64,000 bases of DNA, taken from Hemibagrus wyckioides. Lineage: Eukaryota; Chordata; Actinopteri; Siluriformes; Bagridae. Numbering within the stretch: position 1 is the first letter of the stretch; each line of letters begins with the position of its first letter. The translations under genes and the position numbers were made by a program. The stretch spans positions 23,251,780 to 23,315,779 of the forward strand of contig NC_080710.1 in NCBI RefSeq assembly GCF_019097595.1, in the 5' to 3' direction. Positions 1 through 13,665 of the stretch are shown piece by piece. The notes under the pieces are model-generated. The model was not told where the DNA came from. It worked only from the letters and a program-made list of their open reading frames with translations, and did no database searches.

Positions 1-183
1 AAGAATCATAAATCTTTCCGAAAATCATTAAGTAGCTTCTAATTTAATATGTTTAATATATTCAATGACACTGAAGTTTAAGTACTGAATAGTCTGCTAT
101 ATAAGGACTGTGCAGAATAATATTCTAATTAAACACACCTACATTAAGAATTATGACACTGATGATTTGCTAAAAAATATATA

Positions 184-731
184 CACTACCAGTCAAAAGT
201 TTGGACACATCTTCTAATTCCATGGTCTTTCCTGATGTTTATTTCTTTCTACATTGTAAAACAATGCTGAAGGCGGCCAAAATACACAATAATCTCGTTT
301 GAACAGTTGATATTGAGATATGTCTGCTACTGATGCTCTGTAAAGCCTTCATAACGGCTCTAATCTGAGGTCATTTCTGAGGCTGGCAACTCGAAATGAA
401 CTTCTCCTCTGCAGCAGAGGTAAGTTTTGGTCTTGCTTTCCTGGGATGGTCTTCATGTGAGCCAGTTTCATCATGGTGCTTGATGGGTTTTGCAAATGCA
501 CTTGACAATACTGTTCTTGCAAGAACTATTCCAGAACACCTGACCTTCGTGTCTTAAAATAACATGTCTTTAAATGACTGTTGTTTTTTGTCATTACATA
601 TGGATTACTTAAGTCCATGTGTGTTATTTCATAGTTTTGAAATCTCCAGTATTGTTCTAGAATGTAGAAAATAAATCCCTAAACAAAAAACATTGAATTA
701 AAAGGTGTGTCCAAACTTTTGACTGGTAGTG
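184..731. mobile_element. Tc1/mariner-type MITE with long inverted repeats
   Basis: A 548-bp non-autonomous element flanked by TA at 182-183 and 732-733. The ends both begin CACTACCAGTCAAAAGTTTG, and the inverted repeats continue for about 41 bp with three or four mismatches. No transposase ORF is inside. This terminal repeat is widespread in fish genomes. Confidence 0.9.
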
Positions 732-1815
732 TATAACCTATTTGAATCTCCATGCAGGATTCCTCCAGATTCTCCCAAAAACATAGCAGTAGGTGTACCG
801 GCTACACTAAACCGTCCCTAGATGGACGAATGTTTTAATGTTGAAACACATCCCCTCTCAGTCATCCAGCTACTGATTAAATGCACCTGCATAGTATTTG
901 CTCAGTTTACACGTGTATCTGACGTTACTAAGCCTTTTAATTACTATGCTCAGTATTGACCTTGTTCTTGGGTAACCTTTGTTTTGTTTTTTTGCCATAG
1001 CCTGTGAAATCTTGTTTGTTGATTACCTGACCACTGGCTGTATTTGAATACTTTTCATACCTCAAAACACTGGGCAGTTTAATATTCTCTGTTCTATTTC
1101 ACCGCTACTAACAGCCAGGAGCATATGTAGTGATGTATTGTGCTGTACTTGCAATAAATACCATAATGGAAGTGGATGGTGTGTGTGCATGGTGAGCTGT
1201 GATGAACTGACATCCCATCCAAGATGTATACCTGGCTTGAACGTCCGGGAATAAGCTCGGAATTACTTAGTAAAGTTCCTCTCTAAGTTTTAAGAAGAAA
1301 CTCCTTACTTTTAGAGCCATCTAGGAGAACTCTTAGAGGTATAGTGTTAGAATCTTCCCTCTATCAGTTACCGAAACGTCATTCTGACAGGCTTTCATTG
1401 TTTTCTCCACACTCATTAACACAGGCAACACAATTATCTAATAGAGTAAAAAGAGGCTGGAGTGACTAAATTAATTTTCTGCTTGGCTGATTTTGATGTG
1501 CTAGGTAGGTCAATCAAGTCATTAAGCAGAAACCTAGTTCCAAGTGCTCTTCAGCAAATTGTGAAAACAGAGCAGCAGAAAAATGCAGAGGGCACGTGTC
1601 TAAAATGCCTTTGTAGAGATTACTACCTGTTATAAAGCTTAAATGAACATTCTATGAACTCATTTTACAACACCTATTATTAACGACAAATGTATCTATA
1701 CACTTGATTCAAAATAACTATAAAGAATTCCTCTTCATGAAAAACATTTCTGGAATTGTCTAACCTGGAATAGTACCCTGCATAATCTATCTCTGAAATG
1801 CCGTTTTATCATTCA
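732..1815. other. Non-coding stretch
   Basis: AT-rich with no gene. A segment at 1091-1170 resembles 2297-2375 (shared words CAGCCAG, ATATGTAGT, GCAATAAATA). A decayed SINE-like tail lies at about 1180-1265. Confidence 0.6.
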
Positions 1816-2135
1816 CACTATATGGCCAAAAGTATGTGGACAGCTAATCATCACTCTCACCTGCTTGATGAACATCCCGTTCTAGATTTTCTGCTGTTCT
1901 ATTACCCTCCACACCTCTGTGAAGGCTTTCCATTAGAATTTGGAGTGTGGCTGTGGGGATTTGTTTATTCATTTTGCCAAAGAGCATTAGTGAGTCAAGG
2001 CAATGATGTTGGGTAAAGAGGCCTGGGAAGCAGCCGACATTCCGGTTCGTCCCAAAGGAGTTTGGAGTCAGGGCTCTGTGCAGGATACATGAGTTCTTCC
2101 ACACCATGCTTGGCAAACCTCACCTTGTGCACCAT
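1816..2135 (-). mobile_element. Truncated Tc1-like MITE relic
   Basis: The left end CACTATATGGCCAAAAGTAT is a typical Tc1 terminus. The distal part, near 2060-2135, resembles the antisense of a transposase catalytic region (reads as QHD/PVHK-type coding on the minus strand, badly decayed). The opposite terminus is missing. Confidence 0.65.
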
Positions 2136-3149
2136 ATATGGATGTGATGATAACATATATGCATAGAGAAAAATCCAAATTTGGATAAAGCTTTGCCATC
2201 AAAAGAGAAAAAGGCAGAAAGGCTTTTTCATGAAAAAGGAAGCCTAGGTGTTCTTATGTGGCTTTTAGATAAACATACTATAATTTTGGTGGGTTCATAT
2301 TTCTGTTCTGTTGCCTGCCTACTACTAGCCAGTGGTATATGTAGTTACATATGGCAGTGTATATGCAATAAATAATATAATCTCTCCCTGCAAGAGTCTT
2401 TTGTGATTGTTGCAGACAAAAATTCATTTTGCTGCAGCGTTTTCTCAAATTTTTTATGATAACGATTGGCAACGATGCAAGCACAGCATTCTTCTATTAA
2501 ACCTCTACCAGGGAAGACGCATGCTATTACTTTCTATTATGGTTGTACCCGTGTTCTATGTACATGCTTCCTGAACGTCTTGTTGTGTTTGTTACATTAT
2601 ACATCCAATCTGGGGAAAACATGGAATATTGAGAGCAGGAAATTTCTTTTTATTTTTCTTAATTTGAGTTTATTTCTGCAGTCACAAATTTGCAAAAAAA
2701 AATGTATGCTGTCTTGACACTGCAGTCAGTGCTACAGGTATACTGCCCCATTCTGCATTGAAACTATGGTGCATTTGTAACTGTCAAACTTTCTCTAGCA
2801 GAGTATGAGAGCCAGATGAAGACTAGATCAGGAAGATTATAATTCTACCTAAATATAGTTTAACAACGTTTGTAAGAATCTCGCAGAAGTCCTGAATAAG
2901 AATAATACGCTACTTTCAAAAACAAATTCACCTTCAGAAAGGAACAACACTGGTGACAATTAAAGTAGCAAGTGTTTTATGGGCCAGAAATCTTTAAACA
3001 GCTGGACTTTAAACATTAATGCCACTGTATATAAAAGCTTTGTCATATTTTATCATTCGCTGAGGCTAATATTTAGATAAATATGTTTATAAGTATATTT
3101 TTAAGAATGAACAATTATCCTAAAGATTTGTTAAGCTGAACATGAACAT
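2136..3149. other. Non-coding stretch
   Basis: AT-rich. Nothing recognised beyond the weak duplicate of 1091-1170 at 2297-2375. Confidence 0.6.
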
Positions 3150-3405
3150 AAACTCACCATCCAGCAAGGCAATGACCCAAAGCACAAATCCTTGACCTAA
3201 AGCCCATCAAAAACCTGTGGAATGATTCGAATAGGGCCATGCCAATTTGTTCGATCTGGAGCATTTTTGCGAGGAAGAGTGGAGGAAAATTGCCAAATCA
3301 AATTTGGTAAACTCTTACCCAAAAAGACCACAGAGTGCCTTATTATAAGCAAAAGGTGCTTTAACTAAGCATTAGTTACCCTTTTCCCTAAAACCTAAAA
3401 TTATT
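3150..3405 (+). mobile_element. Decayed Tc1-like transposase 3' remnant
   Basis: The plus strand preserves the order seen at the C-terminal end of fish Tc1 transposases: a QQGNDPKHK-like stretch, a PIKNLWNDS-like stretch and an EEWRKIAKS-like stretch, followed by a line of Lys/Gly codons. All are broken by stops and indels. Confidence 0.6.
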
Positions 3406-5662
3406 TTTGTGATTAACTTGATATTTTTATTTTACTTCACAAAAACCTGCAATTTTAACAGGTTTGTGTAGAATTTTTATATCCACTGTAAAAAGGAAAT
3501 ATAAACAAATTCAGCACTCTTGTAGCTTGTTTTCCAGTCAGATGTTAAGCATGAATAGTGTGTAAGGAGGCCAGTAAAATGCATGAGCAGGCTAGCAGAC
3601 CCATTCTAGACAGCTAGACTTTCTTATCTAGGTTTTCCTGTAAGCATGGAAATTTGTATGAATTTGTATGGTATGTTACCGTTAAAAAAAATCCTGTTAG
3701 TTTTGTACCTACCATTAAATGTGTAAATTTGTAGAAATACAGCATAAGTAAATCATTTTTGTTAACTGTGTCTAAATGATGATTAAATGATAGAAGTATC
3801 TTCTGCTGAGTACTGAATGAAATGTCACAGTTCACTGAATGGGTGTGGGCAGGCTTCAGATGACATGTCACTCCAGTTGGCAAACACACATTTAGGGTGT
3901 ATGCGTTTTTCAGACCCTCACACCCAAGCAGTATGTGATAAGGTAAAAAAGCTGTTTGACACTAAATGAACTCCAGGTTCTTGTCTCATTTCTCATGTGT
4001 GGATACAGAAAGATTAAAATGGTTTAATATCTTATTAGATCTTCTCACATAAAATATCACTGTTGCATCCATGGAATGTAAGAACTGGGGTCATGCAAAT
4101 TATTCCTACATTTTAAAAGCCTTCTATCTCTAGAGGGTCATGTAACTGGCATTACTAGTATCTGCACTGGCTGGAGTTAATGCACCAAAAAAAATGCAAA
4201 TATCAGCCCAATATTTTTCAGCCAGACAATGTACTTGTCAAACACTATTTTAGCATGCATAATGAAGGTACCAGGTTGTCCAAAGACTAAAAAGAGGAGC
4301 AATATCAAAACCATTTTAAAACACATACAGGTCATTAAAGGAATGAACAAATATTCCATGGGCAAAAAAAGCCTGGCAACCACAGCTGACTCTGGGATCG
4401 GTCATGTTTTATTCATACTACTGTAAATGTTCCATTAACTTTCATGAATGCTAAATTACCTCAGAGGCTCTTTACTGGAACGCATACAAAGCAGAAAGAA
4501 GGGTACCATCAATATTCTTTTGTAAAAAAAAAAAAAGGTTGCAAAAACATTATTCTGTACGTCACCCTGTCAGGTGATTTCCCTAGAGAGCACTGGATCA
4601 AGGTGTTTAAGGAAGGTTATCTAAATAACTGATTGTATTCACAATGATTGTATTCGCAGATAGGTTGGATAATTTGTAATTTCTCTTCATTTTTTACTAC
4701 CACTGGTTGGGACAATGAGCATACCTAATTGATTTTTCAGTAAATGATGTCAGTTTGCAGGCTTGGGAGCTGCTCTAGTTTAAGCAGTTCTAATTTCTTG
4801 AGAAAAGGAGCTCCAAATGCTCCCCGTACCTCTGTAATGTGTGTATACATGAGGTTAAGAGAAAAATAAAAAGAATCTTTAGGCTTTGGGTAGCCATATA
4901 TGTTTGCATCAATCCATCACTGTAGTCAAGACACAAAGTGTCATCTGGGCTTTAATGCATCAGGGCTTGTGAAGGGTGAGAAACTTTGAGTTCAGCAGTT
5001 TTGCTTGGTTGATGGAAATTTGCACTGCAGAAGTGAATATAGTGCTGTGGATCGCTTGTATGTCAGCAGAAAGCACTACTCAAGTTTTAAAGCCATACCA
5101 ATAGTAAGAGTTGCCTCACATAAAACCTGCAAACGACTGACATTTACAGCTGGGATGTTTAATCATATGCTATAAATATTGTAAGAGAATTACATGATTT
5201 AATCAGCACTTGTGAAATGCTGAGAACAAGAGATTCACAGAACAAGACATTTAGAGCAATTATACAGATTGTTATAAAATAACCAGTGGTGTCATACTGC
5301 AACATTAACAGCGACAAGTGCCTGTTAGACCATTATGCAATTACATTTTATTTTATATTTAATAATATCCTGTTTACTCAAATTTGATTTTCCTTCAGGT
5401 CCCTGAAGGGAGCTTTTTAAAGGCTTTTTTTTTGGTTATTCTGTTTTGAAGAAAACCCTTCTTTTTTGCCGCTGCTGTTTGTTACATTCATCTTCAGTAA
5501 CTATTTGTTCATGGTATTTCTTAAGCCTATTCTGGGAAGGCTGGCCATTAGGCAGCAAAGATCATTGAAACTATTGATTTTTATCAACATGTTATTCAAT
5601 ATATTTTTGCTTTTTATTTCATTTCCAATATATTAAAAGGTAGCACAAGGCAACATACACTA

Positions 5663-5688
5663 ATATATATATATATATATATATATAT
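5663..5688. repeat. (AT)n microsatellite
   Basis: A 26-bp pure AT dinucleotide run. Confidence 0.95.
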
Positions 5689-6243
5689 GAAGCCATGAAG
5701 TACAAGCATTTTATGAAAGTTTCACAGCTGTGGTTGTATGAATGCATATTACATGAATTATAATTTCTAATTTGGGGTGAGGTCTTGCCAATGAACACAG
5801 CTGCTATTTTTAGATAACAAACAGGGCTCATTAAAGCATTTGCATGGGGTATATTAACCTCGAACAGCAACGGCTCGAACAGAATAGGTGCTAATAGTCA
5901 ATTAAACAATAATTTTAAAAAACTTTTTAAAAATTTTTTATAAATCCTATATGATATGTAATATCCATCAAAATGATGTCATTCAATCACGCATAAGTAA
6001 AACAAACAAGTGAACAAACAGCACAAAGTATGTTGACATTCCAGGCATGCAAATATAGTCTAGTCTGGCCTGATGTTAAAGTGTTGGTGATTCACATCTT
6101 TACACTCTGGATGCTGCCCATCTGGGCTTTGCTTCAGACACAGACACATTAATTCACAGACAATACTCAAAAACACACAAAGTGCTTAAGACCCGATAAT
6201 AAATGAATACAGAATACCAGAGAGGAATGATTGTGTGAGAGGT

Positions 6244-6322
6244 GTCTAAAGTGTGTGAGTGAGTGAGAAAAAGAGAAAGAGCAAGAGAGAGAGAAAGAGA
6301 GTGAGAAAAAGCGAGAGAAAGA
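6244..6322. repeat. GA-rich low-complexity tract
   Basis: Interrupted GA/GAAA repeats, purine-only over most of 80 bp. Confidence 0.85.
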
Positions 6323-7019
6323 TATAAAGTTGATGTTATTTTGGGAATATGGTCCTTCTTACAATGTTACTGATGACACTCTGCGCTTCTGCCCACTGGG
6401 ATCACTGACTACAGACAGATCGATGTACCTTGATAGTAATGGGTGAAAGCAATCCATGGGTAAAAGACAGACAAACAGATGTTTATTTCTATACTCGCTA
6501 TGCTATAAGTGACAGATGCATAAATGGCACGAAGCCATTTCTTCTCTATCAGTGTAAATCAAGCTGTATGCACCATGTCATTTCTAAACGCCAGTCTGCC
6601 CTCTATTCACTCAATTAGCTCCTAATTATACAACAGCAAAAAAAAGTACTGAAAATGAATGCTCAAGATCTCCTACCTCACAATGTGCTGCAAAACGCTT
6701 AACCACAGAAAGTTTACATAAAGCTCCTCACTGTATATGAATCATTTTATATATAAATGATTATATATAAGTATGTATACACACACCACCTACAGAATGC
6801 AGAAAACTCAAATATCTGATTCATAAAGTTCAGTTATATGACAAGAATTAGCATTTCTATTAATTAGTATGAAGTATGAGTATAAATAATTAGGGTAAGT
6901 TTACTATTTATTAAAAAAGAAATTAGTTCAAATAAGAATGGGTTTAGTTTTTCCTCTCAATTGAGAACAAAATCTGAACATGTTAAACAATTACTTTTAA
7001 AATAAGGTGCCTTCCTGTG

Positions 7020-7210
7020 ATTTTTGCACACAGTCAGCAGCGGTTCTTGAAGCAGAAATTCCTTGTTGATGAGAGCGGTCAGGGGAGAATGGACAGACTA
7101 GGTTGAACTGACATGAAGGCACTTTTTACAACTGTGGTAAGCAGAAAAGCATCTCAGAACACACAACATGCCAAACCTTGAGGCAGATGATTGTTGGTGC
7201 TTACAACGGT
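7020..7210 (+). mobile_element. Tc1-like relic, middle segment
   Basis: The segment matches the interior of the element at 11643-12755 (around LVDERG and the GEQKSISEC-like part, with the shared word AGCAGAAAAGCATCTC). It is short and decayed. Confidence 0.65.
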
Positions 7211-7299
7211 TTGTCAGCTACGGACAGAAATCTACAGCAGGCACTAGCAGGCACAGGTAGGTTTGTGAATGAGTCGGCTCCTACTGTAGCCTCAGAGCC

Positions 7300-7545
7300 C
7301 TGATGTTAGACAGAAATCTCAGCCGATAAAACAGCAGTTTCTGAACTACTCAAAACAGCCTGTCTGGCACCAAATATGTCACAAGGTCAAATTTTTCCTA
7401 TTCTGATGTTTGATGTGACCATTAATTGATTCTCCTGACCTGTCTCTGCATGATTTTATGCACTACACTACTGTCACATGAATAGCTAATTGGATAATTG
7501 CCTAAATGTTTAGGAGTACAGGAGTTTCAGGAATTAAACCTTGCC
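7300..7545 (-). mobile_element. Tc1-like relic, 5' segment in opposite orientation
   Basis: Read on the minus strand this resembles the 5' leader of the 11643-12755 family (AATTAGCTATTCATGTGAC, then GCATAAAATCATGCAGA, then a decayed N-terminal transposase part). It points away from the middle segment at 7020-7210, so the relic has been rearranged by an inversion or two insertions. Confidence 0.55.
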
Positions 7546-10182
7546 CTTTATAACATAAGTAGATAGGATTTTCTACACCTATTACATCTGTCTGTGAGAT
7601 TACCAGTTGTGGACAGGAAAACAAAAATCCTTGGTAACAGTAAGGAGTTTGTCATGTGTCCAGTGAATATTAATTCTACATTTTCCTTTCTGAATTAATC
7701 ACACAGTCTCCATGGGAATTTCAGAAAGCTATAGTGTGTTGTTCTAAAATATTAGATTCATAACAGAAAAATACACACTACATTTATTTGTCCATTTCTA
7801 GCTTGTGTTTAGTATCTTGGGTTGCTGGCAAACTGTGAGAATCCTCAGTACATATATAAAGTGAGTTATCTCTCGCCATGACGCATACAGAAAGATTAGC
7901 AGCAGACATCAAAAAGCTAAGTTTGGTTGAAAAATTGATGCTCAAGGTTATAATGCCTCCAGCTAAAGAAGAAACGATCTCTCCATGGGAAAACAATGGC
8001 TTCTTGATTTACAAGCAAAGGTGCTCCTTAACAAGCTGATGAGTTCCTTTTCAGACACCCTGTAGATTTAACAAACTGATTTGCTCTATACACCATGGCA
8101 CCACAAATATAAAATACTGGTTTAATTGCAAGATACAGCAGCTGGTAACTTGTAATTTTGTATAAATACCTCAACACACACACACATGTTTATCACAGAC
8201 TACAAAAAATAGAGTCTAGTAGTATCATGACAAGTGAAGAGATATGGGCCACTGGCACTATGAACAAAAAGGCTTCTGAATTGCCTCAACAATGTCTTCA
8301 ACAAATGCAGATATTGTCATTAATATGTATCATCGTATTATAGATTAAAGAACTTGAAATGTCCTACAGGACACGGATCACAAAAATGCAACGTGCTTCC
8401 CGTACAGAGATGAAGTCCCCTTTTTTTGGCAAGAAGTAATCAAATTATCATTTACTGTAATGACCAATAGCAGAGCAAATAGCCTCTTGCAAGATGCACA
8501 AAGAAAATGTCATGGCACTTCAAGTTACACAGTAAATAAATGAAACAAGCACCTTCTCTGTTATTATCCCTTCTGGACAAACGAACCAATAAACTGTACA
8601 ATCCAGTGTCTACAGTCAGTCTTGTATTAGTTAGATCAGTAACTGCTTATTCAAAAACTAACAAATAATAAGAGGGCTGTTTTTGAATTCAGTCTGCAAG
8701 AAATCTCCAGACAAGGTTCTACACGTTTCTGTAAACTGTAATGTTCACATGTGTTCACTATGCTGTGTCATGAGTGAAGCACACAGCCTTTATTGAGGGT
8801 GCTTGTAACTAATCACTGACAGAGACATAAGGGAACATGAGTCCTCCAACTGTTCATTATTTTCAAGACTCTAATCGAGTCTGAGTATCTAAGAGACAAA
8901 TCTCTTGGCACTCGAGTAAGCTTTCAATCAGCAAATGCAGTGGCCTCAATACAGTAATATAAAAAGTATGGCATGTGAAATTCCTGTTAGGGCTTCAGTT
9001 CAGGGACATGTAAAGCTTGTGAATTGTGGCTAATTCAAGGTTCTCGGACCGGAGTCACGCAGTGATGATACTATGCTGCACACTTTACATTTTTAATCTC
9101 ATTCCTGATATAAAACAGGATAAAATAGGACATGCTATTTGACCGGTACTGAGGCCCGCTGATGTAGGATCTGTTGACGACTGTTTGTCTTTGGTTCTTT
9201 ATGCATACAAGCCCCAAGCATTTCATATCTCCCATTAAATATACACCATATTAATACATGGCAAAAAAAAGGCTCACAAGTCGGAAACAGCCCTTGTTTA
9301 ATCACTAATGATATCCAGTCACAGTATGCTACAAGAGTGTGCTTTAGAAGAACAGAGGCACTTAAATCTGTTCAATAGTAAATGATGAATATTAGTGCAT
9401 GAAAAGTCAATGATGTCCCCATGGAGTCACTCTGCATTGATCACAGAACGCAATCGCTGTGTACAGCTGGAAGCCATATAAACCCCTGACAGCTACTGTG
9501 TAATTATAAAACGCTACATGCTATCTGGTTCAGTTCCAAGCTTCAAATAATGTGATGAAGATCAAATAGGAACTGCTCTGAATACAATTTGACTGTACCG
9601 GTGAGTACAGTATACAAGTTGACCTTTCGGATAGAACTAGAATATTAGGCGTAGATGAAGGCTGTATGGTCATGCATGTCAATACCGAAGTATTGATTTA
9701 AGATGAGCGTCCTCTCGTCTATAAATCAAACAAAACCCGAGGCAAATGAAACAACTAGAGAGCTGTGTTGTTTGTGTGGGATCTGGTGTTGTAGTTGTAA
9801 TTATACCTTGAGAATTAATATTTAGTCGTGTCTTGTTCCATGACACTGGACGTTAACCATACTGTATATGCACTATTAATATAGATTCTACGATTATATG
9901 TTAATTTTGTAGAAGGTTAAAGAGGTCAGAGAGCAGCACATTGGGAGTCTATATGTCATTTAAGCTTGGGTAGGTAACAAATATTAGTTTGTGATACTTG
10001 ACAGTGTTGACATATCACAGATCATAATATTTAGGCTGACTAACAGCCACAAGCAGTAGCTGTGAAACGGAGATCAATTGCATTTGTATTTAATGTAAAT
10101 AATTCCACTGCAAAAAGGAAAAGAATAGTACTTTTATTCATTTACAGCTACAATTAATGTTGTGAAACATCTGTTAAACAAG

Positions 10183-10227
10183 TTATTAGTTATTTCTTGT
10201 TAACACTCGTGTTAGCAAGAAATAATA
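10183..10227. repeat. Imperfect hairpin
   Basis: The arms GTTATTTCTTGTTAACAC and TGTTAGCAAGAAATAATAAC pair with one mismatch and a small bulge around a TCG loop. Confidence 0.6.
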
Positions 10228-10779
10228 ACTCTGGCCTGAAGACTTTCCAGCATTGGAAAACTTAATGGAACAGCCTTAAATGTGAATATATAGCCGTTTT
10301 CTGGATTGTTATATGACTGAGGAAACACTCATTATTATTTATATTAAAGGGTCAGTACAAGTAAACGAACACCAGAAAATGAACAAACAAAAAAACCTCT
10401 GTTCAGGCTCCATTAGCACACTGAGCTTTCAGAGACCAGCATCAAGACACTAGAAGGTGCAGCATATAAATCATGAAATATTCACTCCCTCATATCAGCA
10501 TTCCTGCATCCACAGCACTCCAAAGAAATTTATCATTTTTATCAGTAATGTATGCAATCGAGTAGAATAACAGCGAGCTATAATGAGTCACTCCTGTAAC
10601 CAAGTGCTTAATGGCTTGGTGCTAAATAAGGGGACTGTGATTTAATACAGTTGATCAATAGCAATCATTTGCTTCCAGGGCTTGGGATGAAATGGAAAGA
10701 TCCACAGTGGAAAAACACTGGAGGTTTCCCTTAATACTCTCCTAACACCATTTTAAACAGGGAGAGCAGGCCATTTGAT

Positions 10780-10940
10780 ATTAATGAGATAAATCAAAAT
10801 AAAACATCGACAGCACAGTCACTGGAGAAATGGCGAGATGTCGCACTGTGGGTGTTTTTAATCTGTGCATTTGTAAAGCTTCAGAAATTGCTGCATTTAA
10901 TCCATCACGCCAGAGTTTAGCAGATTAAAAACCAGGGAAA
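10780..10940. promoter_or_regulatory. Candidate conserved non-coding element
   Basis: Unique, repeat-free sequence with dense homeodomain-like words (ATTTAATCC, GATTAAAAACC, ATTAATGAG). No ORF. Conservation is a guess from composition only. Confidence 0.18.
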
Positions 10941-11642
10941 AAGGTTAAAGCCCAATGCAGGACACTATCCCTGAGACAATGTCAGCATAGTCCAACGGTT
11001 TCTGTGCAATGTCTTAAACAAAATGCGCAGCATTCTCTTGACTAGTGTAGATGTCACAGTCATCATAGTTGAGGGATATACGGCTTTGCAGAGCTGAGGG
11101 AGAACTAATCCTAGCTGTGAACAACTATTAGCTATGGAGTAAAAATCTGGCCTGTAGTTTGATGTAGATGCTGTTTGATTTGGAAGCGAGTGCACCTCAT
11201 GGTCACACACATTTCCTTTGAGAGTTTTGTGAATGAGTACGCGTCCCAAAATGGAAACCATCTGGATACGCTGATGCCCACATGGGGCGGCTGTGTGTAA
11301 TGCCTGTGTGTTGATTTATACCACCACATAAACTGTAGGCAATGAAGGTATGGCACGACAATTTAGATTTTATCCAACCACAGCACACTGTCAGTGATTT
11401 ATATATGTACTCACAAATGTAGAGCATCCAGCACATCCAGGGTCGATCCATCCGTTACGATGAAGATCCGGGATCGTTCACAATAGAAAGGGATGGGAAA
11501 TTAAATCATAAAACATTTTTATATTAACTGTCATGTAACACTGATATAATAGCTTTCAATTCCTATATAAAAAAAGCCTAAGCTTTCCTTATATTGCAAT
11601 AAAACAAACAGAAATCTGTGCAGATTTTGTACAAAGAGTCTA

Positions 11643-12755
11643 CACTCAGTAAACACTATTAGGAACACCTGTATGCTCTACACATTCATGCAATTATCTA
11701 ATTAGCCCATCGAGTGACAGCAATGCAATGCATAAAATCATGCAGATACAGGCCAGCAGCTTTGGGGAATGCTCACATCCATATCAAATATAGAAAATTA
11801 ATATGATCTCAGTGGTTTTGACTGTGGCATGAATATTGGTGCCAGGCAGGCTTGTTTGAGTATTTCTATAACTGCTGATCACCTGGGATAGTCTCTAGAG
11901 TTTATTCAGATGGTGCAATAAAGGAAAAACATCCAGTGACACCAGTTCAACACCTTTTTGATGAGAGAGGTCAACAGAGAATGACCAGACTGGTTTGAGC
12001 TGACAAAAAGGCCACAGTAACTCAGTTATCCACCGTGTACAGTTGTAGTGAGCAGAAAAGCATCTCAGAATGCACAACATGTTGAAACTTAATGTGGATG
12101 GGCTACAACAGCAAAAGACCACATTAGATTCCACTTCTGTCAGTCAAGAACAGAAAACTAAGGTGGCAGTGGGCACTGGTTCACCAAAACTGGACAGGTG
12201 AAGACTGGAAAAATGTAGCCTGGTCTGATGAATCTCAATTTCTGGAACGCACATAAATGGTCAGAATGGTCAGTGTGAATCATGAATCTATCGACCCAAT
12301 TTGTGCCATGTCAATAGTCCAAGCTAGTGGATGTGCTGTAATGATATGGGGAAGGTTTTCTTAGCACAGTTACAATATGAATCGATCATTGCTTGAATGC
12401 CACAGCCTTCATTGGCACAATTTACTTCTAATGGCTAATTCCGGCATGATCATGCACCATATTGCAAAAGAGTCTCAAACTGGTCTCATGAACATGACAG
12501 TGAGTTCAATGTACTTTGGTGGCCTTCACTGGATCAGAATCAACCGAAACACCTTTGGGATGTGGGTGATGGGTGATTCACAGTAACAAAGTGTGCATGA
12601 AAAATCTGCAGGAATTGTATGGTGCAATGATGACAACATGGACCAGAATCTTTTCTAACTTTTGTGAAATCCATGCCACGAAGAATGGAAGCACTTTTGA
12701 GAGCAAAGCATGGCCATAAGCAGTACTGTGTTCCTAATAAAGTGTTTAGTGAGTG
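11643..12755 (+). mobile_element. Full-length but decayed Tc1-like transposon
   Basis: The 1.1-kb element is flanked by TA (11641-11642, 12756-12757). Inverted repeats start CACTCAGTAAACACTATTAG on the left and CACTCACTAAACACTTTATT on the right. The interior carries a plus-strand transposase remnant with many frame breaks, including a GEQKSISEC-like stretch and an AWSDESQF-like stretch near 12215. It is not coding-competent. Confidence 0.88.
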
Positions 12756-13134
12756 TATGGGAAGCTTCCAGCCTGACTTCTTACGGATCAACGGTTTTGA
12801 GCAGCTGCCATTGGATTATGTAACGTAAAATGCACTACATTCATTCACAAAATACCTTACAGCATATTTAGGTGTACAGATTAGTTTTAATTGCGCACAA
12901 ATAATACTGACAAGTAAATGAAAAACTATTTCAGATGCACTAAAAGTCTCGCAGATGAATTCAGGAACTTTTCATGGTTCAACAAAGGAATAAAATTTCA
13001 GGCGTTAAACACAATACTATAAGAGAAAAGGAGTTCTAATAGGTAAAATGAAAACAAAGACAAAGTGAATGTGAGACATGTGAATGAATTAAAACAATAT
13101 GTTATAGGGAACCCCTCTTCTCTGGAAGACTATA

Positions 13135-13665
13135 CACTGATAAGGCATAACATAATGAGCACAAGTGAATAACACTGATGATCTCCTCATCATGGCACCT
13201 GTTAGTGGGTGGGATATATTAGGCAGCAAGTGAACATTTTGTCCTCAAAGTTGATGTGTTAGAAGCAGGAAAAATGGGCAAGCGTAAGGATTTGAGCAAG
13301 TTTGACAAGGACCAAATTGTGATGGCTAGACGACCAGATCAGAGCATCTCCAAAACTTCAGCTCTTGTAGGGTGTTCCCGGTCTGCAGTGGTCAGTATCT
13401 ATCAAAAGTGGTCTAAGGAAGGAACAATGGTGAACTGGTGAAAGGGTCATGGGCGGCCAAGGCTCACTGATGCACATGGTGAGTGAAGGCTGGCCCGTGT
13501 GATCCGATCCAACAGACGAGCTACTGTTGCTCAAAATGCTGAAGAAGTTAATGCTGGTTCTGATAGAAAGGTGTCAGAATACACAGTGCATGATGGGTCA
13601 GGGCTGTTTTGGCAGAAAAAGAGGGACCATGAGGCAGATGGTCATAATGTTATGCCTGGTCGGTG
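13135..13665 (+). mobile_element. Tc1-derived MITE (GATCAGGCATAACATTATGA family), copy 1
   Basis: A 531-bp element flanked by TA at 13133-13134 and 13666-13667. The ends are versions of the CACTGATCAGGCATAACATT terminal repeat. The inside encodes only the N-terminal DNA-binding part of a transposase ([20 protein letters not shown] and following helix-turn-helix), joined directly to the 3' end. The catalytic domain is deleted, and frameshifts follow the remnant. Confidence 0.9.

Larger units (their letters stand above)
3406..7019. other. Non-coding stretch
   Basis: No gene recognised. It holds an AT microsatellite at 5663 and a GA tract at 6244. Confidence 0.6.
7546..11642. other. Non-coding stretch
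   Basis: Mostly unique AT-rich sequence with no supported gene, holding a hairpin at 10183 and a candidate regulatory stretch at 10780-10940. Overlapping minus-strand frames at 10965-11451 lack recognisable domains or splice context. Confidence 0.55.

Noticed and set aside
10965..11451. Cluster of overlapping minus-strand frames
   Set aside because: There is no domain, the frames overlap each other, and no splice or composition signal supports coding.
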